DNA from: Bacteroidales bacterium
GTDB taxonomy: Bacteria > Bacteroidota > Bacteroidia > Bacteroidales > UBA932
Reading direction: 5' to 3'
Length of the DNA: 64,000 nt
Assembly (NCBI GenBank): GCA_017616655.1
Contig: JAFZXU010000054.1
Coordinates: 1 to 64,000, forward strand
The notes under the pieces were generated by a model. The model saw only the letters and a list, made by a program, of their open reading frames with translations. It was not told the origin of the DNA and ran no database searches. Numbering within the stretch: position 1 is the first letter of the stretch; each line of letters starts with the position of its first letter. Positions 56,541-64,000 of the stretch are shown one piece after another. A program made the translations under genes and the position numbers.

Positions 56541-57662
56541 CTAAAATCCAATCCAGTGGCATATAAAACCCGCAAGCAGGGCCACTGCCACGTTGACCAG
56601 CTTTACTTTGAGGAATCCCCTCTTGGTTTCGGCAAGCAACGGCAGTCCGGCGTGGCCGTCCTGCGATATAGAACTTGCCAGAAGCACCGAGAAGGGCACT
56701 GCTCCGGCTGCAAAAAGCGTGACAAAGAGCAGATGCGGGCCCGACTCGGGAATGATGCCGATCAGGACTGCCAGCAGTATCATGAAGGCCACATTATTGC
56801 TGGTCCATGACGCGATGTCGAACCAGTGAAGCCCCACGGCGATCAGCAGCATGGTGCCGAATGTCCAGCAGAAGACCTTCAGGAGGTGTTTTCTGACCAC
56901 ATGGTCCCAAAGATGCTCCTTGATGAAATGCTCCTTCGCCGTCATGATGAACCACACCACGAAGAGGCTGATCAGAGCAAAAAGAAGGTTCAGCCAGTAC
57001 TCGTCGAGGATGTTGAAGCCGGCGGCAGAGACTGCCATTTCGTCAGCCTCGTGCTCGTGTTCGTGCTCCAGAAGGCCGAATGCCAGCGCCACGATGAATG
57101 CCACGACTCCAAGGAGCAGCACAATCCTTCTCCACGAAGGGCGGCGCATATTGCGCAGGCTGGCGTGGGGGCAGTCCCCCTCCCCGCTGCAGTGTCCTTC
57201 CGCATCGTGGTGATGCTCGTCGCAGAAATGCATCTCGAAGTCCTGTTCACAGGCCTCAGGGTCGGGTTTATCCTTTACGAAAAGGTTGATTACCAGGCCG
57301 GCGGCGATTGCCACCGCAGCCAGGATAAGCATCAGCAGAAGGGTCTCCTTCGGGATTGCGGCGAGCATTATGAAGGCTTCGTCTCCGGAAGAGGCGATCA
57401 TCGCCGCCACCAGCGCGCCGAATCCGAGAAGACGGTGGGTGTAGAGCGATACCGCCGCGAAGCCGCCCATGCAGCCGGGAATCAGACCCAGGACGGTACC
57501 CAGAACTACCTGGCCGGAACGCGAACCCCTGAGCTTGGAGAACCAGCGTCCCTGCGACTGGATGTTGATGTATTCTATCATCAGCATCATCACGATGACC
57601 ATTCCCGTGATCAGCACGGAATTGCGGAGCGTATCGAAAAAGATATCGAGGAATTCTTCCAT
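56541..57662 (-). CDS. Putative 10-TM heavy-metal exporter (ArsP_2-like)
   Basis: A 373-residue membrane protein with about ten helices and Gly-rich conserved loops (GTVLGLIPGCMGGFAAVSLY and IPESGPHLLFVTLFAAGAVPF), characteristic of the putative manganese/arsenic exporter family. Two His-rich hydrophilic loops stand out, one reading DEHHHDAEGHC...DCPH (residues ~149-167) and one EHEHEHEADE (~208), good metal-binding candidates. The substrate is not known. It lies 3 nt after meaB and may be co-transcribed with it. Confidence 0.8.
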   Translation of the reverse strand: MEEFLDIFFDTLRNSVLITGMVIVMMLMIEYINIQSQGRWFSKLRGSRSGQVVLGTVLGLIPGCMGGFAAVSLYTHRLLGFGALVAAMIASSGDEAFIMLAAIPKETLLLMLILAAVAIAAGLVINLFVKDKPDPEACEQDFEMHFCDEHHHDAEGHCSGEGDCPHASLRNMRRPSWRRIVLLLGVVAFIVALAFGLLEHEHEHEADEMAVSAAGFNILDEYWLNLLFALISLFVVWFIMTAKEHFIKEHLWDHVVRKHLLKVFCWTFGTMLLIAVGLHWFDIASWTSNNVAFMILLAVLIGIIPESGPHLLFVTLFAAGAVPFSVLLASSISQDGHAGLPLLAETKRGFLKVKLVNVAVALLAGFICHWIGF

Positions 57663-57665
57663 CCG

Positions 57666-58793
57666 TTACTTGCTCTCCCTGTATTTCTCTATCAGTTCGG
57701 AAGCCGAGGTGAAGGACTCCAGCGTTCCTTCGAGGACAGCCTCCTCGTATTCCGGCAGGAGTTTCTCTATCACCGGGTTCTCGTAGAACATATTCTTGAG
57801 CGACTCGTTGATGCTCTCGTACATCCAGTAGCGGGCCTGCTCCCTGCGGCGCTTGTCGTAATAGCCGTTGCCGCGCACGAGGGTGAAGTACTCCTCGATC
57901 TTCTGCTTGATTTCGGGGAGGCCCTCCTTGGTGACGGCGGATGAGGTGACGGCGGTGGGCACCCAGCCGGACTCGGTGGGCGGGAAGAGATGCAACGCGT
58001 TGACATAGAGCACTCTCGCCATCTGCGCACGCTCTATGTTGTTGCCGTCGGCCTTGGTTACGTTGATCATGTCGGACATCTCCATTATGCCGCGCTTGAT
58101 GCCCTGGAGGTCGTCGCCGGCACCGGAGATGAGCAGCAGCAGGAAGAAGTCGGTCATCGAGTGGACCGCTGTTTCGCTCTGCCCCACTCCCACCGTCTCC
58201 ACGAAGATGGTGTCGTAACCTGCGGCCTCGCAGAGGAGTATCGTTTCGCGGGTCTTGCGTGCCACGCCGCCCAGGGATCCGGCGCTCGGGCTGGGGCGTA
58301 TGAAGGCGTTGGGGTCGTGGCAGAGTGTCTCCATCCTGGTCTTGTCGCCCAGGATGCTGCCCTTGGTCTTCTCCGAACTGGGGTCGATGGCCAGCACGGC
58401 CAGCTTATGGCCGCAGGAGGTCATATATGAGCCGAAAGCTTCGATGAAGGTACTCTTGCCCGCACCCGGCACTCCGGTGATGCCGATGCGCATCGTCCTG
58501 CGTGCGGCCGACTCCACCTGGCAGCGCTTGATTATCTCCTGCGCCACCTTGCGGTGCTCTGGCAGCTGGCTCTCGACGAGAGTGATGGCCTGGCTGAGCA
58601 TAGTCGTATTCCCTGCCAGGATTCCCTCCATATACTGGTCGGCAGAGAGTATCTCGGGGCGTTTCTTGTAGAATTTCTTGACATAGGGGTTCATAATCGG
58701 CGGCTGTGCGACGCCGGCGTTGACAACGAGTTTCGAGTCCTTGTTGTCGTAATCCTTGAAGAAATCCCCCTGGTGTTCTACTTGAGAGCTCAT
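57666..58793 (-). CDS. meaB: MeaB-type GTPase for B12-dependent mutase
   Basis: The 375-residue G3E-family chaperone GTPase that protects and reloads methylmalonyl-CoA mutase. G1 is GVPGAGKS (residues 107-114), with LAVLAIDPSSEKTKGSILGDKTRM as the switch region and a NVTKADGNN base-recognition motif. The mutase genes are not in the window. It starts 2 nt after the DUF1573 gene. Confidence 0.92.
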   Translation of the reverse strand: MSSQVEHQGDFFKDYDNKDSKLVVNAGVAQPPIMNPYVKKFYKKRPEILSADQYMEGILAGNTTMLSQAITLVESQLPEHRKVAQEIIKRCQVESAARRTMRIGITGVPGAGKSTFIEAFGSYMTSCGHKLAVLAIDPSSEKTKGSILGDKTRMETLCHDPNAFIRPSPSAGSLGGVARKTRETILLCEAAGYDTIFVETVGVGQSETAVHSMTDFFLLLLISGAGDDLQGIKRGIMEMSDMINVTKADGNNIERAQMARVLYVNALHLFPPTESGWVPTAVTSSAVTKEGLPEIKQKIEEYFTLVRGNGYYDKRRREQARYWMYESINESLKNMFYENPVIEKLLPEYEEAVLEGTLESFTSASELIEKYRESK

Positions 58794-58795
58794 AT

Positions 58796-59917
58796 CTACT
58801 TGTTTACGGTTCCGGTCAGGAAGAGGTTGAAGAGCGGTTTTTCAGGCGAGTTGGTTATCAGCGTGAGTACCGCCACGTTCTGTCCGGAGAGATTGGATGT
58901 ATCGAATTTGAATTTCAGTTTCGCCTCGGCGCCGGGAGCCACCTTTACGGGGCACTTCCCTGTGAACTGCATGCCGGCCCTGTCACACTCTATCTTGTGG
59001 ATCACGAGCGGCGAATTGCCGGAGTTCTTTATCACATAAGCGGCATCCACCGTCTTGCCTGCCGCCACGGTTCCGAAATCGACATAGCTGACCTCGGTGG
59101 TTATCGATGAGCCGTTCTCGATTTCAGACTTGGAGAGGTTGTTGAAGTTGTCCTTGATGAAGGTCGCAACCACGAGTTTCAGGGGAAAAGTCTGGCCGTT
59201 GATGGAGAATTTGGTTACGAAGTTCTGCCTGCCCCAGAGGGGTTCCTTCTGCGCCCCGGCATCCACGGTGATCCTCATCGTGGAGGAGCCCTGAGGCGGG
59301 ATGGTCTCGGGATCGAGGGTTATCTTCAGGCCGCAGGAACTCTCTACGGGCACCACGGTAATGGGCTGCGGGCCGAGATTGGCGACGGTTATCCTGTCGC
59401 TCTTTGAACTCCCCTGCTCCACATATCCGAATTCGACCTTGCGGGAACGGAATCCCAGACGGCCGATTCTTTCGGAGAAGATGTCCACCGGCTTGCGCAT
59501 CTTGTCGTGTGAGTATCCCCTGATGCGCAGTATGACCGGACGGTTGACTCCGGAGACGTAGCAGGTGAGTGTCTTGTCGAAGGGGTAAGGACCCTGGTCG
59601 TTGGTGAAGGTCACCTTGACGAAGCCCGATTCTCCCGGCTTTACAGGTGCCTTGGTCCACTCGGGGGTGGTGCATCCGCAGGAGGAGATGACGTTGTGGA
59701 TAACTATGGGCGAGTCACTGATGTTCTTGAAGTTGAACGTCCATTTCAAGGAACCCTCGGAGAGCAGCACATCGCCGAAGTCGTGGATCTTGTCGTCGAA
59801 GACGATGACCTTTTCCTCGGGCAGATAATCGTCTGCAGGGTCCTGTGCCTTCGCCACCGAAGGCGCCAGGACCATCACGGCCGCCGCAACGATATATGAC
59901 AGATATTTCCCAATCAT
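58796..59917 (-). CDS. Secreted DUF1573-domain protein
   Basis: A 373-residue protein with an N-terminal signal (YIVAAAVMVLAPSVAKA). Two or three Ig/MSP-like beta domains carry the DUF1573 signature, as in DKIHDFGDVLLSEGSLKWTF and NVISSCGCTTPEWTKAPVKPGESG. These domains are common in Bacteroidota envelope proteins and have no proven function. It has a perfect -7 box 22 nt before the start and heads the meaB-exporter unit. Confidence 0.85.
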   Translation of the reverse strand: MIGKYLSYIVAAAVMVLAPSVAKAQDPADDYLPEEKVIVFDDKIHDFGDVLLSEGSLKWTFNFKNISDSPIVIHNVISSCGCTTPEWTKAPVKPGESGFVKVTFTNDQGPYPFDKTLTCYVSGVNRPVILRIRGYSHDKMRKPVDIFSERIGRLGFRSRKVEFGYVEQGSSKSDRITVANLGPQPITVVPVESSCGLKITLDPETIPPQGSSTMRITVDAGAQKEPLWGRQNFVTKFSINGQTFPLKLVVATFIKDNFNNLSKSEIENGSSITTEVSYVDFGTVAAGKTVDAAYVIKNSGNSPLVIHKIECDRAGMQFTGKCPVKVAPGAEAKLKFKFDTSNLSGQNVAVLTLITNSPEKPLFNLFLTGTVNK

Positions 59918-59939
59918 TTCATTAATACAATAATCCTAC

Positions 59940-59947
59940 AAAGATAA
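59940..59947 (-). promoter_or_regulatory. -7 box TATCTTTG for DUF1573-meaB
   Basis: Exact TAnnTTTG match on the minus strand, 22 nt before ATG 59917. Confidence 0.65.
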
Positions 59948-60050
59948 TAATTACTTTGTAATTACTATTATTAGCGGCCCATCTCGATTCAGGATATTCA
60001 AACATACGACGGGCCTCAAAGAACACAAGCTCCATCAAGTGCTGGCGAAA

Positions 60051-60132
60051 GGCCTGAAGGGGCGGGCGGTATATACTTCCGAAAAGCATTTTTTCTGCTT
60101 TTCGGAAGTATATGCCAGAGCCCCTAAAGGCC
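60051..60132. repeat. Long hairpin, GCA-GAAAAAA-TGC apex
   Basis: A perfect 18-bp stem (60071-60088 with 60096-60113: ATATACTTCCGAAAAGCA and its complement) around a 7-nt loop. Imperfect outer arms GGCCT...AGGGGC / GCCCCT...AGGCC run to 60051 and 60132. It follows the LysE gene's stop on the minus strand by ~20-40 nt. The apex is the same as in the hairpin at 2167-2249. The rest of the 59948-60151 spacer holds nothing else I can identify. Confidence 0.75.
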
Positions 60133-60151
60133 AGAGCCCCAAAGGGCCGGA

Positions 60152-60790
60152 TTACAGGAAGATAAGTTCGTAGAGGCCTTCGAAGAGGGAGACGAAGCCG
60201 CAGGCGGCGATGATGGCGCCGGTGATGCGGTTAAGCACGAGAAGGCCGCGGAGACTGAACTTGCTGCGGAAAATGTTGACAAGGGCGCTAAGGGAAAACC
60301 ACCAGAGGGCCTCGCCGAGGAACACGCCGGAAAGCAGGATGAACATCGACAGGGGCACGTCGAAAGACTCCGGCTTGATGCCTGCGAAAGCGAATGCGCT
60401 GAGCATCAGCACCAGGGCGCCGGGATTGGTAAAGGTAATGACGAACCCCTGAACGCCGTCGGTCAGCTTTCCCGTCTGCTTCACCTTCTTCTCGCGAAGA
60501 AGCTTGAGAGGATTCTTGAGCAGCAGGCTCAAACCGACGATGATAATCACGACACCGCCGACAAGCAGCACCCAGGCGCGGTTCGCAGCGAGAAACTCAC
60601 TCACGATCGCCAGCGAAAAGAGCGAAATGCCGGCGAAAATCAGGTCCGCCAGGGCAGCGCCCATTCCGAGCGAAAAACCGTTCAACTGGCTCTTGCTGAT
60701 AGTCTTCTGGATACAAAGCACTCCCACGGGGCCGAGGGGGATCGAAACCGCGACACCGACGATAAGAGCCTTGATGAAATTAATCAGCAT
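60152..60790 (-). CDS. LysE/RhtB-family exporter
   Basis: A 212-residue inner-membrane protein with six helices. The N-terminal motif VAVSIPLGPVGVLCIQKTISKSQ corresponds to the conserved GPN...G start of LysE transporters, and FTNPGALVLMLSAFAFAG to the second conserved loop. It probably exports amino acids or related small molecules; substrate unknown. ATG 60790 is used; the upstream TTG at 60799 is less likely. A -7 box lies at 60821-60814. Confidence 0.85.
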   Translation of the reverse strand: MLINFIKALIVGVAVSIPLGPVGVLCIQKTISKSQLNGFSLGMGAALADLIFAGISLFSLAIVSEFLAANRAWVLLVGGVVIIIVGLSLLLKNPLKLLREKKVKQTGKLTDGVQGFVITFTNPGALVLMLSAFAFAGIKPESFDVPLSMFILLSGVFLGEALWWFSLSALVNIFRSKFSLRGLLVLNRITGAIIAACGFVSLFEGLYELIFL

Positions 60791-60813
60791 AACCTGCAAG
60801 TGAATTATCTAGG

Positions 60814-60821
60814 CAAAGTTA
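60814..60821 (-). promoter_or_regulatory. -7 box TAACTTTG for the LysE gene
   Basis: TAnnTTTG on the minus strand, 23 nt before ATG 60790; divergent to the lnt promoter. Confidence 0.6.
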
Positions 60822-60844
60822 TCATATTCAAACCAAATTCTGAC

Positions 60845-60852
60845 TATTTTTG
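60845..60852 (+). promoter_or_regulatory. -7 box TATTTTTG for lnt
   Basis: TAnnTTTG match, 16 nt before ATG 60869, which it supports as the start. Confidence 0.6.
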
Positions 60853-60868
60853 CATAAAACTGAATCTT

Positions 60869-62503
60869 ATGAAAGAGAAGACGCAACTTCATCTGGCACT
60901 ATGGGGACTCGTCCTGCTGTTTTCCATCCTGACCAGCGCGGCATTCCTCGTACCCGGCTTCGGATTCATAGCCCTGGTGGGATTCACGCCGCTGTTCTGC
61001 CTCGACAAAATCCTCACCGACCGGAAGGTCAAGGGAGCCTGGTGGTACTACTACGCCGTCTTCCTGGGATTCAACATAGGAGCCACCTGGTGGATATGGA
61101 ACGTCTCCCCTGCCGGAAGCGTCGCCGCAATCCTCCTCAACGCCCTTCAGATGGCCCTTATCTTTCTCTGCTTCAGGGCATTCAAGCGCCGCTGCAAACG
61201 CGGTGCATCCTGGCTGCCATACATCTTCTTCATAGCGCTGTGGATAGCGTGGGAACACATCTACGTCAACATCGAACTCTCCTGGCCCTGGCTTGTACTG
61301 GGCAACTCGCTGGCCACCTCCGTCAAACTGGCGCAGTGGTATGAAATCACCGGAGTCGAAGGAGGCTCCCTCTGGATACTGCTCTGCAGCTGGGTAACCT
61401 TCATTGCCATAGACCGTCTTTCCACCGGCCGCCGCAAAGCCGCGGGATGGGCTATAGCATCCCTCGCCGCACTGGTGGTCATCCCTGCATGCGCCTCCCT
61501 CATCCGCTACTACTCATACCGCGAAACGGGAGAAAAGGTGGAATGCGTACTGGCGCAGCCCAACGTCGATCCCTTCATGAAATACGGCTACATACCGCAG
61601 GAGGAACTCGACCGGAACCTCGTAAAGCTCTTCGAATCCCAGGTCACCCCTGAGACGAAGTATCTCATTACCCCTGAGACATTTACATACGACCTGGACC
61701 TTGACAACCCCGATTTCAACGCCTCCTTCACAAAGATGCGGGAGCTGATGCAGGCCAATCCGCAGGCGACTATGTTGCTCGGCGCACTGACCCGCAAGGT
61801 TTACGGAGTATCGGCCTCTAAGCCTACCCCTTCAGCCCGCAAGAGCGGAAGCATCTGGTACGACGTCTATAACTCCGCAATCACCCTGAACGGAGACGGG
61901 ATACTGGGGTTCTACCACAAATCGAAACTGGTTCCGGGAGTCGAGATCATCCCATACCAGAACGCCCTCCCCTGGCTCGGCAACCTGCTCTCCAAGTTCG
62001 GAGGTTCCACCAGCAGCTACGGCACCCTCGAGCGAATGAACGCCATTCCGGGTGCCGACGGCAACAGGGTTGCGCCGATGATCTGCTATGAATCGGTTTA
62101 CGGCGACTGGTCCGCGGAGGCGGTGCGCGACGGTGCAACCTTCCTGGCAGTCATAACCAACGACGGCTGGTGGGGCGACACGCCCGGATACCACCAGCAC
62201 TTCCGCTTCGCAGCCCTCAGGGCAATAGAAAACCGCCGCGACGTGGCCCACGTGGCCAATACCGGCATCTCCGGCTTCATCAACCAGAGGGGCGACGTCC
62301 TCCAGAAGACCGGCTGGTGGGTCGAGACCGCCATCCGCGGAGAGGTACAGACGAATACGCGCCTCACCTTCTTCACCCGTCACGGGGATCTGGTGGGACG
62401 CGCATCTCAGTGGCTTGCGGCGGGACTTATTCTGCCTTTACTTCTGTCTTTGCTTTGGGATAGGATATCCGGCCGTGGTAGATCTGGAGCAGTGAAGCTT
62501 TAA
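60869..62503 (+). CDS. lnt: Apolipoprotein N-acyltransferase
   Basis: The 544-residue enzyme that adds the third acyl chain to the N-terminal Cys of lipoproteins. Membrane helices occupy the first ~215 residues, and the nitrilase-like domain follows. The catalytic triad is readable: Glu270 in ITPETFTY, Lys351 in YHKSKLVPG and Cys406 in PMICYES. The normal size is ~510-550. The start is placed at ATG 60869 after the promoter. Its last 77 bp overlap the 3' end of the convergent HD gene. Confidence 0.95.
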   Translation: MKEKTQLHLALWGLVLLFSILTSAAFLVPGFGFIALVGFTPLFCLDKILTDRKVKGAWWYYYAVFLGFNIGATWWIWNVSPAGSVAAILLNALQMALIFLCFRAFKRRCKRGASWLPYIFFIALWIAWEHIYVNIELSWPWLVLGNSLATSVKLAQWYEITGVEGGSLWILLCSWVTFIAIDRLSTGRRKAAGWAIASLAALVVIPACASLIRYYSYRETGEKVECVLAQPNVDPFMKYGYIPQEELDRNLVKLFESQVTPETKYLITPETFTYDLDLDNPDFNASFTKMRELMQANPQATMLLGALTRKVYGVSASKPTPSARKSGSIWYDVYNSAITLNGDGILGFYHKSKLVPGVEIIPYQNALPWLGNLLSKFGGSTSSYGTLERMNAIPGADGNRVAPMICYESVYGDWSAEAVRDGATFLAVITNDGWWGDTPGYHQHFRFAALRAIENRRDVAHVANTGISGFINQRGDVLQKTGWWVETAIRGEVQTNTRLTFFTRHGDLVGRASQWLAAGLILPLLLSLLWDRISGRGRSGAVKL

Positions 62504-64000
62504 TCGACTCCTTGACCTGCCCTATCTCGGCAATCGAAATGTCGGCCTCTGCGAACTGGCCGTCAGTAATTTTGCCGTCGACAATCCTCTCCACCAGTTC
62601 GGAAATGCTCTCGGGGTTATACTCCTTGAGGGAGCGCGAAGCCGCCTCGACTGAATCGGCAGCCATCAGTATGGCCTGCTCCTTGGTCTTCGGCAGGATG
62701 CCGTTATAGGTAAAGGGAGCGGTATTGGCGGGATCTCCGCCGTTATTGCAATACTGCACATAAAAATAGCCGGTCCTCGAGCGTCCGTGGTGTGAACGGA
62801 TGAAATCGGTCACTATGTCGGGCAACCCCTCCTTGCGGGCGAGGGAGACGCCGTCGTCCACATGGCTGATGATATAGCGTGCGCTCTCCTCGGGAGAGAG
62901 ATTCTTGTGATATGCGTTGTCGGCTCCGGAGAGATTCTCGATGAAACAGGAGGGATTCTCCATCTTGCCGATATCGTGATAGAGCGCTCCCACCCTGACG
63001 AGCATCGGGTCTGCGCCCACCTTGCGCGCCGCCTCCTCGGCTATGTTGGCCACCTGCAGCGAATGCTGGAAGGTGCCCGGCGCCTTGGATGAGAGCTCCC
63101 TCAGCAGGCGGTTGCTGTTGGTGTCGGTCATATCCCACAGGCGGTTGTAGGAGACGAACGAAAAGGCCCTCTCGAAGATGTGTACCAGAGGATAAAAGAA
63201 TACCGTAAGGACGGCATTGGCGGCCATCTTTGCTATATCGAAGCGGTGCACCACGCTCTGTTGTCCGTCCGACAGGTAATTGAATGCAGAATAGACCAGC
63301 AGGAGCGAGAAGAAGACGAATGCGATGTTGACGAACTGCAGCCAACCGCGGCTGAACTTCTGATGGGTAAGCAGCAGGATGCCTCCGGCGAGGGCGTTCA
63401 TGAAGAAGAGCTGGACTCCCTCCTCCGGAATCACCAGCAGCGGCAGCAGCGCAATTATATAGACCGTCGCAGAAATCGGCTTGTCGAAGAAGGCGCTCAG
63501 GTAGAGGATCAGCACCGCGAAGGGGAAGATCATCAGCAGCGGCTCCGCATACTGGGTAATCAGCGAGCAGGCCAGAAAGGCGATGAAATCTATCAGCAGG
63601 ATGAAGATGAGCCGCCTGAAATCCAGAAGTATCCCCCTCTCCACGAACAGGATCGTAAAGAAAAGCAGCGCCAGCAGGACCGCAATCAGCACGGCGTGGC
63701 TCGCAAGGATCTGCCATATCGAGCCGGAATATCCCAGGCTGCGCTGGTATTCAGCCTTATAGGAATCGAGAAGCTGCGCTATGTCGGCAGTGACCGTCTC
63801 CCCTTTCGAAACAATCAGCTGCCCTTCGTAGATCATTCCCTTGGTAGGCGAGACGAAATCCACCGACTCGCGGTGCAGCAGCTGGGTGGTAGTCTCGTCG
63901 AAAACGAGATTGGGGGCTACGAGGGAGGCAAGGCGGTCGGCATCCACAATGGAGTCCAGCTCCGTCCCGGAGAAACGGAAAGCCATCTCCGAGCGAATCC
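62427..64000 (-). CDS. 7TM-HD phosphohydrolase, 5' end outside window
   Basis: At least 523 residues are visible and the reading frame stays open to the edge; the family has ~680-720 residues, so the N-terminal part is missing. It has an extracytoplasmic 7TMR-HDED segment, seven helices (residues ~100-290), and a cytosolic HD domain (HSLQVANIAEEAARKVGADP, LYHDIGKMENPSCFIEN, ISHVDDG, RSHHGRSRT). This is the YqfF/PgpH architecture, whose members hydrolyse c-di-AMP. The assignment to c-di-AMP is by family only. Confidence 0.85.
   Translation of the reverse strand, partial: IRSEMAFRFSGTELDSIVDADRLASLVAPNLVFDETTTQLLHRESVDFVSPTKGMIYEGQLIVSKGETVTADIAQLLDSYKAEYQRSLGYSGSIWQILASHAVLIAVLLALLFFTILFVERGILLDFRRLIFILLIDFIAFLACSLITQYAEPLLMIFPFAVLILYLSAFFDKPISATVYIIALLPLLVIPEEGVQLFFMNALAGGILLLTHQKFSRGWLQFVNIAFVFFSLLLVYSAFNYLSDGQQSVVHRFDIAKMAANAVLTVFFYPLVHIFERAFSFVSYNRLWDMTDTNSNRLLRELSSKAPGTFQHSLQVANIAEEAARKVGADPMLVRVGALYHDIGKMENPSCFIENLSGADNAYHKNLSPEESARYIISHVDDGVSLARKEGLPDIVTDFIRSHHGRSRTGYFYVQYCNNGGDPANTAPFTYNGILPKTKEQAILMAADSVEAASRSLKEYNPESISELVERIVDGKITDGQFAEADISIAEIGQVKESIKASLLQIYHGRISYPKAKTEVKAE

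Overview
The window is a chromosomal segment of a Bacteroidota bacterium, most likely of the order Bacteroidales. Three things support this. Families largely confined to that phylum are present (DUF4293-, DUF4295-, DUF4296-, DUF4199- and DUF1573-type proteins, a 448-residue LepB and a 1096-residue SecA). The tmRNA tag ends in GNNNFALAA, close to the ALAA-ending tags of Bacteroidales. Most genes are preceded by the Bacteroidota -7 promoter motif TAnnTTTG. The DNA is GC-rich almost throughout. The exception is the first ~1.3 kb, which is AT-rich and carries two small membrane ORFs and a decayed IS4-type transposase, so it looks like an accessory scar. No phage, CRISPR array or intact mobile element was seen.

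Layout. 1-1.3 kb: AT-rich accessory region. 1.35-5.1 kb (minus): tRNA-Gly(CCC), DUF4296 lipoprotein, amidohydrolase and radical SAM protein, then deoC. 5.2-9.2 kb (plus): DUF4293 protein, NifU-like scaffold, GGGtGRT protein, nucleoside phosphorylase and SirB1-like protein. 9.2-13.1 kb (minus): TPR protein, EamA transporter, LysM/M23 peptidase. 13.1-21 kb (plus): M28 peptidase, uvrB, a RelA-type alarmone synthetase and uvrA, read almost without gaps. 21-23.5 kb (plus): GNAT-like protein, a possible PD-(D/E)XK-like protein and a lipoprotein. 23.6-27.5 kb (minus): gyrA and a secreted TPR protein. 27.6-30.1 kb (plus): a ClpC-type ATPase. 30.2-31.9 kb (minus): a HerA/DUF853 ATPase. 32.0-33.6 kb (plus): ssrA (tmRNA) and an FGE-fold lipoprotein. 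33.6-34.8 kb (minus): a MalY/PatB aminotransferase. 34.9-35.8 kb (plus): dapF. 35.8-42.5 kb (minus): CyuA/UPF0597 protein, Asp/Glu racemase, ftsY, pheT and a LolC/E-type permease.

42.5-47.9 kb (minus) is a translation block: thrS-infC-rpmI-rplT-lepB, then rpmB-rpmG-DUF4295 ending in a strong intrinsic terminator. 47.9-49.5 kb (plus): DUF4199 protein and a GT2 glycosyltransferase. 49.5-59.9 kb (minus): DUF1573 protein, meaB and a heavy-metal exporter, then secA, lpdA, GT2 and a GT39-like protein. 60.1-64 kb: LysE exporter, lnt and a 7TM-HD phosphohydrolase that runs off the right edge.

Most of the content is housekeeping: translation, DNA repair, secretion and envelope. The part closest to an undescribed system is the NifU-like/GGGtGRT pair at 5.66-7.38 kb, which sits in one reading unit with a nucleoside phosphorylase. 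Other points are infC apparently starting at AUA behind a strong Shine-Dalgarno, tightly packed divergent promoters (one a 17-bp palindrome), two long 3'-end hairpins sharing the same apical loop, and a branched 135-bp inverted repeat between clpC and the HerA-like gene. All family calls were made by reading motifs, without database searches.
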